Shown here in pieces: positions 1-12,400 of a DNA stretch of 64,000 nucleotides. Source of the stretch: Chrysomallon squamiferum (lineage: Eukaryota > Mollusca > Gastropoda > Neomphalida > Peltospiridae); NCBI GenBank assembly GCA_012295275.1, contig CM022665.1, positions 9,141,476 to 9,205,475 on the forward strand. Direction: 5' to 3'. The notes under the pieces were generated by a model. The model was not told where the DNA came from. It saw only the letters and a program-made list of their open reading frames with translations, and did no database searches. Made by a program: the position numbers and the translations under genes. Each line of letters starts with the position of its first letter. Positions within the stretch are counted from its first letter, which is position 1.

Positions 1-630
1 AAAGTATTCAGGGCTTGAATATGGAATTTCAAGTCTAGTTATAAAATGGATTATTATTATAGGACCAATGGTGAATTTGACTGATTAGTTTTTAAAAATA
101 ATTAATTTGTTCAGTTAAAACAAATATATTACAAACAATATCAAATCATGTGACTTCTGAACAATAATAAGCAAAATTAATGATAATGTTAGAATGTCAA
201 AAAACATCTATATATCTTAGACCAAATAATGTTTTTCAACAAGGTAAAGGATTGTCTCACCACTTTGATAGTTTTAAGACAACAAAAGAATTGTACAAGA
301 AATCAACTGCCAATTTATACATCAACTCTTCATAATCTACTGAAACATCATCATAATTATCTGATAGACCAATATGCAACTTTATATTTCTTTCTTTCAG
401 ACTTTTTCTATTTTTGCATTGTAAATCACCAGTTTACACTGAGGCAAATGAAGCAAATACCTCATACTGAAACTGACTTGCTCAGCAATTAACTGTTTTT
501 GCCTCATTTCTATTACGACAATGTTTACCGTTTAAATTCCACACACAAACAGCATTACAACCAAGTCCAGTCTTTCAGAACAGCCTCCTGATCCAACTTT
601 TTCAATTTTCTCTTTCTTCTTCCATTCACA

Positions 631-870
631 TTATTTTTGTGTTTTTTCCCTCTTGCATTCTTTTTCAATCCGATTTTTAAGGATTTTGAAAAATATGTAC
701 AGTTGATTGCCATGATTGTGAGGAATGAGACAACGAGGAAGTTTGTTCTTATCCAAAAATGAAATGAATCCTTTACTGACACCTTTACCATCCTTGAACC
801 TAAGCTTGTTTATTTGGAGAATAACATGTTGTGCCATACAGTCATTCCCATAGAGCTTCCCTTTTGATTC
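631..870 (-). CDS. Possible terminal exon (or pseudogene piece) of a second minus-strand gene
   Basis: After an acceptor-like ttctag at 876-871 the minus strand is open for 79 codons, to TAA at 631. It is richer in G+C than its surroundings. Seen pieces include GKLYGNDCMAQHVILQINKL, GFISFLDKNKLPRCLIPHNH and a Lys-rich end. I do not recognise the family. From about 690 a second frame is also open and runs to a Lys/Arg-rich end near 555 (ending KDWTWL), as if a frameshift had split one reading frame. No matching upstream exon was found between 900 and 3560. It could be a decayed gene copy, a true last exon, or chance. Confidence 0.3.
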   Translation of the reverse strand, partial: ESKGKLYGNDCMAQHVILQINKLRFKDGKGVSKGFISFLDKNKLPRCLIPHNHGNQLYIFFKILKNRIEKECKREKTQK

Positions 871-1687
871 CTAGAATTTGTTTTTTAATGCATTTCACAC
901 TGAAGAGGCAATAGTAACCAATGTAGGAAGGTGACAATTTAGTGGGGTTTTTTGTTGTTTTTTTCTGAGGGGGGAGTTGATGAAAATTTTCATCCTTTCC
1001 CTTCAATTTTTTTTTAAATATATGAGATGTTGAAAAAGAAATTGTTAATGCTCATTTCTTATTGTGCTTCAACAGTTTGCTACATTTTTTCTTTTATTGT
1101 TAAGTTTGCAGTTTGTTTAAATTCTTTTGGCAATTTTTTGCTGGCAAGTCTCATGTAAGTGGGAACTTTTTTGTTGCAGAGAAGTAAAAGATGATATCAC
1201 ATTTTAATGACAGTTAATTTAGCAGACTCATTTGAAAAAACTGTTTTATGATTACCAATAAATTAATTGTGCTGGTTCCATAAACAATAATAATTCTAAA
1301 AACATTTGATAGATTGCCCATATCAATCCAAATATGCATACATTCAAAACAAGATATATGCAATATTATAGACGTTATAAAAAAAAAAAAAATAAAATAA
1401 ATAATTGATAGTACATAAACATTATTTGCTACTCCTCAATCATGGAAATGTAATGACAAAATTTTAAGTAATAATAATAATATTTATTGTTATTATTTTT
1501 ATTATGTTGTTTTGTTCAGTTAATTAAGTTCTATCCTTTTTTTTTAAATAATGAAATTATTCCACTGATAAAATCAAATAAAACAAATTTATTGTGAGTT
1601 TAAATTGAATTCAACAAAAAGTAACAAGCATAAACAAAAGTATAGCCTAAGGGAAATAACTCTCATTTACGTCTGTACACAAATCCA

Positions 1688-1870
1688 TGAAAGATTGAGT
1701 CCCCGGAAACCAAACTTTAACGCAAAAATGCTCGTAAGATTGAGTCCCCGTAAAACCATCTCTAACGCAAAAGTGCACGAAAGATTGAGTCCACGTAAAC
1801 CTATTCTAGCGTAAAAATGCACGAAAGATTGAGTCCCTGCAAACTTTTCTAATTTAATCGTGCATTCCAT
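1688..1870. repeat. 45-bp minisatellite, four units
   Basis: Units start with GATTGAGTCC at 1693, 1738, 1783 and 1827, spaced 45, 45 and 44 bp. Each runs on as roughly CCGTAAACC-x(8)-ACGCAAAAATGCACGAAA. The block is more G+C-rich than its flanks. The units are diverged, so the array is not very recent. Confidence 0.85.
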
Positions 1871-3561
1871 AATTAAAATTATTGTGAGTTTTCATATCTT
1901 AGCATACTTTAACAATTATAAAATATATATTATTCTCTTTATCAGTATGCATGTCTTTTTCAATACCTATTTCAAATGATATTTGGAAAATAAGTAATTC
2001 ATGGAATTCTGGAAGAGGGTTTATTTTGCTTGAACAAAACAAATACAAAATAGTGTTTGATGTTTTTTTGTTAATAATAGTTGAATGAATATGTGCTTGT
2101 GTGCTTTTGGAGGAACTGGCAGGGCTAGGAGAGGGGATATTATTTTTGTTATAATGAAAATTGAACTCGAAATAACGACAAAAGGCAAATCAAATTTATA
2201 TACTTTAATTTACATCCAAGTTATTTTGCATCAGATATTCCCTGAAGTAAATAAGCAATTGTAGTTGTATGAAAAGTTAAAAATAAAAATAAAGTTTATC
2301 CAAAAAATGAATGGTATCTAAAAGCATTAAAGAATGCACTTAAAAATTAAATTTGTCAAAGTTTATATTATATAAAAGAAAAATTATTGGAAAAAAGATT
2401 TCCAAAATTTGTGATTTTGTTGTTGTTGTTCCCTTTCATTTCTCTAAAATGTAAACATAGTTTCCAATACAAATTCAGAAAGACAATTATTCAGTTAAAT
2501 ATTTTTGTTTTGTTAGTTAATGAAATATTTATTGAAAAGCATTTTTCGACAAAGCATTTTTCTTGAACATAAAAAGCCTCTAGAAAAGGCAAAAGACAAA
2601 ATTAATGGAAATAAAAAATTTGTTTTTCTTGAGATCTGATTATAAAAAGCAGGATCAACTTTGAGCATGTAGAAACAGAGGTTATTTATAATCTTTATTG
2701 GGAATGATGAACCTTTCTTAGACTTGGTGCCCAAACTGGTTATAAATTTCAGTAACCACAATAAAAAAACAATAAAAAATTAAATTAGAAATGTTAAATT
2801 TCATTATTATAATTATTATAATATTGACAGCCTATTTTACAAAATATGAAATGGAGAAACACCAATAATAATAATATGATTTATTTATAATAGGTTTTAA
2901 AAAATCAAAACCATGTGACCATATCATTAAAATTAAAAATTATATATATATATTTTAATATTTTTAAATTTTTAACATTTTTTTGATGTTTTCTTTTATT
3001 TTTAATTTTTTTGTGAGTGCTACATTGGTCATGCCCCACAGTTTACCCCATCTATACTTTTAAACTTTTGTTCCACTGTTCCACAATGACAGTGGAAAAT
3101 TCTACACAAACAGAAATAACATCCTTCAATTACCAGTTCATTTCTTTTTCTCTAATTCCTAATTTTAAATACAGTTCTCATTGAGAAGAAAAAAAATGAA
3201 AACCAGATTTTGTCTGGCCTCACTGACTGAAACATTGCACGTACAATGTGTTTAATTTTGAGGCAAACACAAATTATGCAGATACATTTTCAACAAAAAC
3301 AAAAAACATTATGCAGGTTTGATTATTCCTGTGGTCCATAGGATTGGCACTTTAACTTAAATATGCATCTGCAATGATATAAGGCATGATCAAAATCACA
3401 TAATGAGAAGAAAAAAAAAAACCTCCAATAAATAACTAAGGTATTCACACGTGGTCTACTCTCTTGTGGAATGCATTACACATTTAAAACAAACATTTAC
3501 TTTCCATAATATTCAAATAACATGTAAGCAGATTTTTCAATATTAAAATGTTTTAATATTT

Positions 3562-3602
3562 TTTATTATTATTAAAAACGTTCCTACCCAGCTATTTTTA
3601 TT
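3562..3602 (-). other. Candidate polyadenylation signals for the myosin gene
   Basis: Two AATAAA hexamers on the minus strand (3602-3597 and 3567-3562) lie 73-113 nt after the stop codon. They would give a short 3' UTR. In a region this AT-rich the hexamer also occurs often by chance, and others lie further on, so the true cleavage site is uncertain. Confidence 0.4.
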
Positions 3603-3674
3603 GATAATTATATGAAACCAACACAGATTATTTTTTAAGGAAATATTTTATGTCAGTTATTGGAATGTTCAAAT

Positions 3675-3845
3675 TTATTCCTGGCGCTGCTGTTGTCCGA
3701 CTGTCTGTAGTGTGTTGGTCTGTCTGTCCAGCTGTTCAAGATCTATGGCACGAGACATTCGCTGTGTGTTGTCTGATGGCTGCAACATGTATCGAGCTTG
3801 AAGTTCTTCTACATAGTCTTTAATCAGATGAGCTATTTGAGAAGC
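3675..3845 (-). CDS. Myosin exon 43, C-terminal helix and stop (residues 2192-2247)
   Basis: Encodes [20 protein letters not shown], the closing amphipathic F3 helix (relatives have (I/V)-x(3)-L-x-x-Y-(I/V)-x(3)), then a Gln-rich tail ending QQQRQE and TAA at 3677-3675. The acceptor is at 3847-3846. The tail after the helix is 35 residues longer than FERM needs and has no motif that I recognise. Confidence 0.93.
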   Translation of the reverse strand, partial: ASQIAHLIKDYVEELQARYMLQPSDNTQRMSRAIDLEQLDRQTNTLQTVGQQQRQE

Positions 3846-6800
3846 CTTCAAAAAATAAAAATAAATTATATATACACACACACACATATAATGAATAAAT
3901 AAATCATAATAATAAATCCATTAAAAACAGTTAATACAGAAACAGAAATTTAATTACCATTTTGAAATAAGACAACCTATTAAAAAAAACAATTGGTAGT
4001 AATAACCAAAAATCTGAAATCAATTTTGAAACAAAATATTAATTAATTTATTTTTAATCATAAACTGAGTATAGGTTTCATTTTCTGGATATTTTCTAGT
4101 TTCTGAACAAGAGTAAGAAAACTCATCAAGCTAAAGGGAAGTATTGATAGCTACTCTAGATAAGCTATCAGATTACCATTATTTTTATTGTAAATCTGAT
4201 ATTTCATCAATTTGCTTTTGCTGAAAACAACTCAAGAAATGGAGCTTAATTGTACACCCAATTCACCATAAACAAAAGGCTGACCGATATATCTTTTATA
4301 CTGAAGACTAATTATAGTTGTTTTTTTTGTGTGTGTGTGTTTTGTTTCACTGATTTTAAAATAAAAATTAAAAATGTTTCCATAACAGATATTTACTATA
4401 CTGTTTTAAGATTTTTGACATAAACATGTACCTTTGGCTGTAATATTTTTTTAACGTTAAATCTGAGCAAAACATTTTATTTTCATTGATATGATATGAT
4501 ATGATATTTATTTATTTAATTTTTTATAATATACCTGATTAGTGTTAAACATGAATTTTGTTCCTTTGGCAACATGGCCTATGACAATCATGATGCTTTT
4601 GATGGCTGGACTAGAGTGTACTATATCTGCATAAGGATATGCTCCCAGTACTTTCTGTAAAAAAAAAAAAAATAAAAGTAAATCTTCTGGTATGTTTGCT
4701 TTTTTAATCTCTCCAGTCTGTAAGCTTGCAACTAAGCTAGGATGGCTAGTTTCTATTTTAAGTACATTTTTACACTAAAAAATCAAAGATGTCATATTCA
4801 AATTTTTAACCATGTTTGGAAATAACATACAAAACATAAGCATTAAAATAAATAGGGAACATAAATGAATAATGTAGCCAATATTTTTCAAATATAAATA
4901 ACACTTAAATAACAACATTTTTATGACATTAATTCTTCTATTTAAATTATATCTATCTATCTACGCACACGCACAGACGCACACACGCACACACAAACAC
5001 ACAAAATGAATAGGTAAATGATATCAAAAAGAAAAGTAACTTACAAATGTTTTAGTCTCTAGAAGATGAATTCCTCTTTCATGTACAGCCAAAAGTAGAG
5101 TTTTGGGCAGCATTGATGTGTATGTTTGCTGTAATAAATTATTTCAATTCAGTTTATAAAAACTAAAACAAAAACTCATTATTGAAATCACTTATTTTTA
5201 AATTCTATCACCTTACAGAATTCACCTAGAACAAGACCAAAATGATGACAATGATGATGACAATAGAAAACCTTATTTAAGATATTTTAAAAACATACCA
5301 AGCATGAAAAAAAAAAAAAGAAGCTGACCCAAACATTCCCCATTTATTAAAAAACAAAATAAACCCAATTTCAAACAGTTCCCATTTACTCTGAAAGAAA
5401 TAATAACGAACACTAACCAAATTTCTAAATAATTTTTTTTTTTTTTTTTAAATGCAAACTTTGAATTTCCAATTGATGATATCATTTCAGTATGTAAATT
5501 CAAATCTATGGATAAGATGAATTATTTTTAATACAGTTAAACAATTTTGTCTTTTTGTTACAAAAAAAAAAAATATCATACCCCAACTTCAAAGACTGTT
5601 GATCCAAACAGTTCCCATTTCTTCAAGACATCAATGAAGTGGATGACAGCTCTCTGTGGACTCAGATCCAGAACAGTTTTGTGCATAGTTGCAACATCTT
5701 CAACCTTTATGTTAGGTCGAAGATCTCGTGGTAGTATGCGAGTCACAGAACTGATGTAAACAGAACAATAATTGACAACCATTTATTGAAGATGTGACAC
5801 ATTAATATTATTGAAGTGCTGCAGTTAAAAATACAAACTGAAACATATTTTTTTTAAAGTATATGATTGTTGACAAATCATTCATAGAAGACATAAGACA
5901 TTAATATGTTATCATGATTCCATGGTTTAAAAAAACCCACAAAAACAAATTTTATATATATATTTTTTTTATAATTATTGGCAATCATTCATAGAAGGTG
6001 TGAGCTATTAATATGTTATTGCAGGGCTGTAGTTAATAACACGAACAAAAATAAATTTAAAAAATTGTATTGTTATAGGCTACCAGAATGCTACAGTTAA
6101 AAATACAAAATGAAGTAAAATTTAAAAACGGTAATATTTCAGATAAAATGTAAGTTACTGTTTATTAGTTAATTTTATATCAATCATAAAAGAGCAAAAA
6201 ATGGAAACAAAATTCTCTTTAATGTACTTGTGGCAGCAAAAATATATCTAAGTACATTTTGTAACTTCCAAGTAACTGATTTATTTTTTATATTTCATTT
6301 TTCATTTTTTAGTTTTTTGTAACTAATCTTTGTAAATAAATGAAGTATAGAAATCAGTTTTAAAATAATCTTATTTTTCACAGAGAAATCAAGATAAAAA
6401 CCACAAGAGACAGACTAAACCACTGAAAAACTGCTACATTCTCAGTCATTACAATGCATACCTGTAATCAATTTCACAACTTTTCATGTCTTCAATTTCT
6501 GACTGAACTTTCAAGGCACAGAGACGAACCTAAAGTTAATTAAAAAAATTTAAAATGTATTAATTAATTAAATTTCAGTTTTGTAAGAGAAGGGTTGGGA
6601 TAAGTTTTATTTATTTCATTCCAACATAATCATGTTTTTCAGCAGAATATTAATTTAATTTTAAAAATGTACAAATAAATTTAAAAATTTTAACATGAAA
6701 ATTATCCATTTGTTTCTGGGATTTTTCTTTTATGCAAAGGAATGAAAATGCTTATGAAGTTCATTTGCAATTTGTTTGTTATGTGTGAATAAATAGAAGT

Positions 6801-9438
6801 AAATAAACTGATATAAAGAAGCAAGTTAATATTAAACTTACACAGTCTTGAAGAGTGACAGGAATTCTCTGCTCAAAAACATCTTCAGTGAGTTGGTGGA
6901 AGACAAGGTCACACTCAACTGGGTCGTTCTGGTTCATGTATGGCTCAATAAACAAGCGTTTCTGTAGCAAACAAAACAGCAAGAACTGAATACAATACCT
7001 TAATTAACTGTCTGTGTGTGTGGGGGAATATGCATGTGCACATATGTCAATAGGTGGGTGTGTGTGCAGAGAAATGTATTCATGTGTGTGAATGTGAGTT
7101 TTCCTTTTTTTTTCTTTGAGTGTATTTGAATTTTATTGTGACCAAGTGTATCTTTCGCACTGTTTAATTTATTATGCATATTAATATGCATGTTTAAGAT
7201 TTAAAATGTGTTTATAAACGTCTGTCTGCTAAACTAGATATAATTTTTTTGAAGAGCACACAGTGAGGGTTGGATGCTTATTATTATACTTGTCAATCAG
7301 GACAAAAAATTAAAACAAAAATCTTTAATAACTAAAAATATATTACAACAGTGTCAATTTCTAGTCTTGAAAGAACAACCTAGAGGTTATTACATTTTAA
7401 AATATTCATGTTAGTTGCTTCATGCTGAAAATATTCATGTTAGTGTAAATGAATGTTTAAAATGTTAATAATCTGAAAGTTAAACAGACCTTAAAGACAA
7501 GTCTGAGATCTCGAACAGCTCCACTGCGAGACAGTCTCTCCCACTTACTCAACATGTCTGACAGTCTCTCATCATGCATCATACTGCGCTCTGAAAATAC
7601 ACATCAGTTAATAAATAAAACATAAATACACACACACACACAAATATTATTTCTGAAAATACACATCAGTGTGGTTAATAAATAAAATATATACATAAAA
7701 GAAAATGAAAAAAGAAATATTAAAAATATTATTAGTGATCTCGGAACATATATACAAGTGGAGTTAATAAATAATAGTCAAAGTATATTGCAGAAGCTAC
7801 TCAACAATTTGAACATTCTCTTTATAAAGTAACGTATTAATTATAAGAAATACCATTATACCCCTTTGAAAAATATACACATACAAATACAGAAATGACA
7901 CATTAACATACAGGTGTAAGTATAAAACATTCCAGAAAATAAAAACAATTTATTTACCAGAACTACTCATCATTTCGTACAAGGCAAAGCATTCAGCATC
8001 AGATCTCATTCCTATCTTAGCTTTCACTGTCTTGATAACCTGGACAAAAATAAATAAATAAATAAATTATATTAAAAACAAATATTAATTGTTTTATCCA
8101 AAAACAGCGAAACAAGTTTGTTACAAAAACATGATCAGTACAAGAAAATAATTTAAAGTGAAGATGCTATGTGAAAATGAAATTGAGACAATAAAGGTAA
8201 AAAATTAATAATTTTGTTAAATGCATGTAAAAATGTTTAATAACAAGCCATAAAATAAAAGTGTCAAGGTTTACAAAACAAACCTCAAAACAGTTAGCTG
8301 CTGAGTCAAATTCCACGACACGATGTTCTCCATTCAAAAAGAAAACTTGTTCTGTGATCAGATGTCTGCAAATTAACAAAACAGTTTTGAAAATTTAAAC
8401 TAAGTTTAATTAATATATGTCTAAAAACTTGGTAAACTGGCATAAAAATATTTTATATTTTAATTATTGTTATTTATCACTTCATCTAAGCTATACATAA
8501 CGGATGCTGTTTTCTTACAAATAATTACATTACATGTAGACATTCAAAATGCAAGAGAAAACAACACATCCTATTAATAATATATAATTTTAATATGATT
8601 GCATACACACTGGGACAAACACACACAAAACAAAAACCCACAAAAACATGTATATGTGTGTTATGAAAATAAACCAACCTCTGACTAACACATTCAATTT
8701 CTTTGGTGGATGGAGCAAACTTTCTCCTTTTCTTTTCTTGTGTTCTTGAGAGACACTGAGAACAAAAAGTAAGATGAAATTTTTAAAATATGTTAATACA
8801 TTATGTAAGATTAATTCTCTTTCAGCAGTTCTGTGAATATATAAAAAAATAATGTAGCTTTATGCTTATTTACACACATCAAAAACAGCATTACATACCA
8901 CTAACAATTCCTTTTAAATTCCTTATTAATGAACATAACGTAAAATAACTAATTAGGTTCTGGATAATTCTGTTTGGCTTGTGCTAACCTTATGACAGAA
9001 TCTCGCATATTTTCCTTCTTCAGTTGTTGTATCCATGGAACATTTCTTGAGGTGACACTGGAGGTATTTCTGAACGCGAGAGTTTGGTGGTGATAGGGTG
9101 CATGTGGTAACGGCCATTAGCTGCCAGCTGCGACGGTTTACAACACTGTTAGGCTCTGAAAACATTCACATTCAAAATCTTACTTAATTTTTTAACATTA
9201 AAAAAAATATTAAAATCATTTTCATCATCACTTTTAATCTAATAAAGTTTATATTGTAATATTGGTAATTCATTTATTTAATATTTTTCGTTTATTAAAA
9301 CCTTTAATATATATATATATATTTTTAAAATAGGAATTATATTTTATTCTTAAATTTTGTTTAGGAAGAATGAGATCAACTGATAATTCAGATATCAAAT
9401 GTTACATATACAGATATAGATGTATATATATATTCAGC

Positions 9439-9484
<46 letters not shown>

Positions 9485-12400
9485 TTTTACTTCTCTATTT
9501 TGTACACTACAGATTAATTATTTTCATTATTTTGGCATACCTGGATGATCTGTTGTTTGTTTGATGAGTTGCATGTAAAATTCATTACACAGGTGATCAT
9601 TTTCCAAACACTTCTGCATCAACACCTGCACCATGCCAACATGGTCATGACATTCCCCAGCCACTGTTAAAAAATAAAATAAAATCTCATTGAAATTGAA
9701 TTAATAGATGAATAAACAAAATCGTTAACAATACTGGATTGCCCATCACAAATAAGTTTTTCATATTTCACTTTCATTTGTAGTTATTATTTATCAAATA
9801 TAACATTATTTTAACTCTCTAGGTATTTCTTGGATTAAAAAAAAAAAAAAAAAAAAAAAAATATTTAACAGAAATTAACAGAAGAAAGGAGGCAAAACAA
9901 TGGAAATATAAAAATCATGCCACAATAATGTATTCAAAAGTAAAAACTACAATAATTAAAAATATTCTTAATTTGTCTACAAATCAGAAAAAAGCCTTCA
10001 CCATTACTAAAAAAAAAAAAAATTCTCTGTTTTAATTAAAACAGTTTAATATCTAAAGGGTGTATTCAATGCAAAAGACTTTTTTTCTTTCTGTATGTCC
10101 ATTTACATAAAAATGCTTTACTTCTTTCATAATTTCTGTTTCTGTTTCAGTTAACCCCTCATTTGCTACAGCTTTGGAAGTATGCTAAATATATTTAGAC
10201 TATATTATTATACCTGTACAAATTCACATTAAGTTAAAAGCTGATTTTTGTTTTTTTTGTTGTTATTGGTTTGTTGAACATTTACAAAAATAATGCTCCA
10301 ATGACTACAACCACAAGGAATCTGAACTGACCTGATTCTTCAATACCAGTGTAGACTAGAATAGAATTAAACATCTTCACTCCAATCTCTTCCACAGGTG
10401 GGTCATGTATGACAGTGAGACACTGACGTAAAGGAGTTTTTGTGTATGACCAGTAAGTCACGTCAAAACTACAGCTACCTGATGCTGCGTAGTGCTGTAG
10501 TCGATCAAGTCTTGATTTTGTCAATCTGGTATTTACAACAAAAACAATTTTGTTAATAATATTTTCATGTTATTCAATATTCTACACGTACTATTTAAAA
10601 TTATAATAAAAAGAAAAGAACTTAAAAAAAAAAAAATAATAAAGACATTTACCAGAATAACATTTTTTGTTAATAATATTTCCATGTTATTAAATATTCA
10701 AAGTGTAATATTTAAAACAATAATAAAAAGAAAAGAATAATAAAAAATTAAGAAATTTACTAGAAAATACAATTATTTTTAACATATTAGAAAACATATA
10801 AATACATTTTATGGGCAGAAAAAAGTTAAAAAACAACAATAAACGTGCTTTTTAAATATTTTACCTTTAAAGAAAAAACAATTTATTGTATTACAAGCCC
10901 ATTGTTAAGAAACATAATTTATTTTAAAAAGTACATGAAAAGTGAGACTGCACAGATTTTACCTCATTAGTTTATTAATATATTTATATTTTTTCAACAG
11001 ATGATGAAATGCACTAATATTACTTTAACGTTATTAAAAGCACTCTTTAAAATTTTAAATTTTGTCTTCCCATTACTGGTTTAGTTACAGAACACAAGAC
11101 ATAACTTAGGAATACATGAATACTCTTTATTTCTAAAACAGATCTGACAAATTACCTCCTCAGGGTATTCCTTAGGAATCCCGCCCCACTGTCCTGTGGA
11201 GGGCGCTGCAACAGTCTGCTTTCTGACAAAGCTTTTCTGCACCTGACAAGTTCTTCATAAAGTTTCAGTTTTTCTTCATCTGTCATTTTTATCTAAATAT
11301 TTAAAATATAAAACATTTTTCGAATAACCTGTCCTTTGTGTCTTTCATTACAACTGACAACCTTACCCTGGTATATTTATAGCTATATTTAGATTGCTTT
11401 TTTTTTTTTCTTTTTTTTTTTGACAAGTATGCTTACAAGAAAAAAATACAAAAATATATATATACACTTTTTATAGTCAGGACATTACAAACCAGAATGT
11501 TAATACATCAGTCTAACAGGAATTGTTTAATGATAGTTTACCTTTTTCATGCCTTCATATTCAGGTTTCATCCAGGAAGCATGGTGTGGAGAATAACTTG
11601 CCACCAGGTGACCAATATCCTCTTTGTAATTTGTCTCAAACATGAATGTTCTCTGTGGACAGTCTGCCTGGGCTTTGTTTCTTAACTCCAGAGTCACATA
11701 GTTGTCATTAGCGTCTATAGAGACAGACTCTATCTCCGAATATCGGAAATCGTGAATTACAGACTTATCCTTTGCACGGACAAACTTAATCCCATCCATG
11801 TTAATTGCAAGAAGAGCATCACTAGTGTGAGACCAGAGTCCTTTGTGAACAATAGGAAACAAAGTACAGCCATAGAGAGGAAACTGTTTTACACAGGTCA
11901 GATACCACACCTTGGCTTCCAGTTCAGTTTTACCCATTCCATAGTGCTGAAATCAAAACAATTATGTAAAGTAAAAATAACTTACAGCAGATAAAAAAAA
12001 ATAATAATAATAATAATAAAAAAATAATAAAACAAAGAATATAAATGCATGAATAAATTTATGGAAGGCCAATTCAAATAAGGAAAATCTTTTTAAAACA
12101 ATACTTCCTCAACAAAAAATAAGAAAAAAAAAGTGGGTTTTCGGGGAAGGGTGTTTGTTTTTAATTATTATGAAATTATTTTTTAGAAAAAAGAAAAGAT
12201 TTATTTTGCTGTTGTTGTAAATTAGCACATTTTTTAAAAGAAAATAATTATGAAATTTTTGGAGAAAACAAAAACTAATTAAATGGAAAATAGCAGCTAC
12301 ACTAATAACTTAAAAAAAAAAATCCAACATTTTAACAACACTTCAATACATTTTAATATTAACATTTAGTAGGTGTCAGTGATGCATTTTGTGACACAAT

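Larger units (their letters stand above)
1..3561. other. Downstream flank of the myosin gene
   Basis: AT-rich sequence 3' of the myosin gene. Besides the possible exon at 631-870 and the minisatellite at 1688-1870, it holds poly-A/T runs (1379-1392), AAT/TTA tracts near 1470-1500 and 2800-2870, and no other convincing coding exon on either strand. Open frames at 229-492 and 2513-2761 have AT-driven composition and no flanking gene structure. Confidence 0.6.

Noticed and set aside
1688-1870. CRISPR-like array
   Set aside because: Units are contiguous diverged copies without unique spacers, and the genome is eukaryotic.
2513-2761. Minus-strand 82-codon open frame downstream of the myosin gene
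   Set aside because: Composition follows the AT bias (Phe, Lys, Asn, Ile), with no flanking exon or domain. A second gene here cannot be excluded, but nothing supports it.
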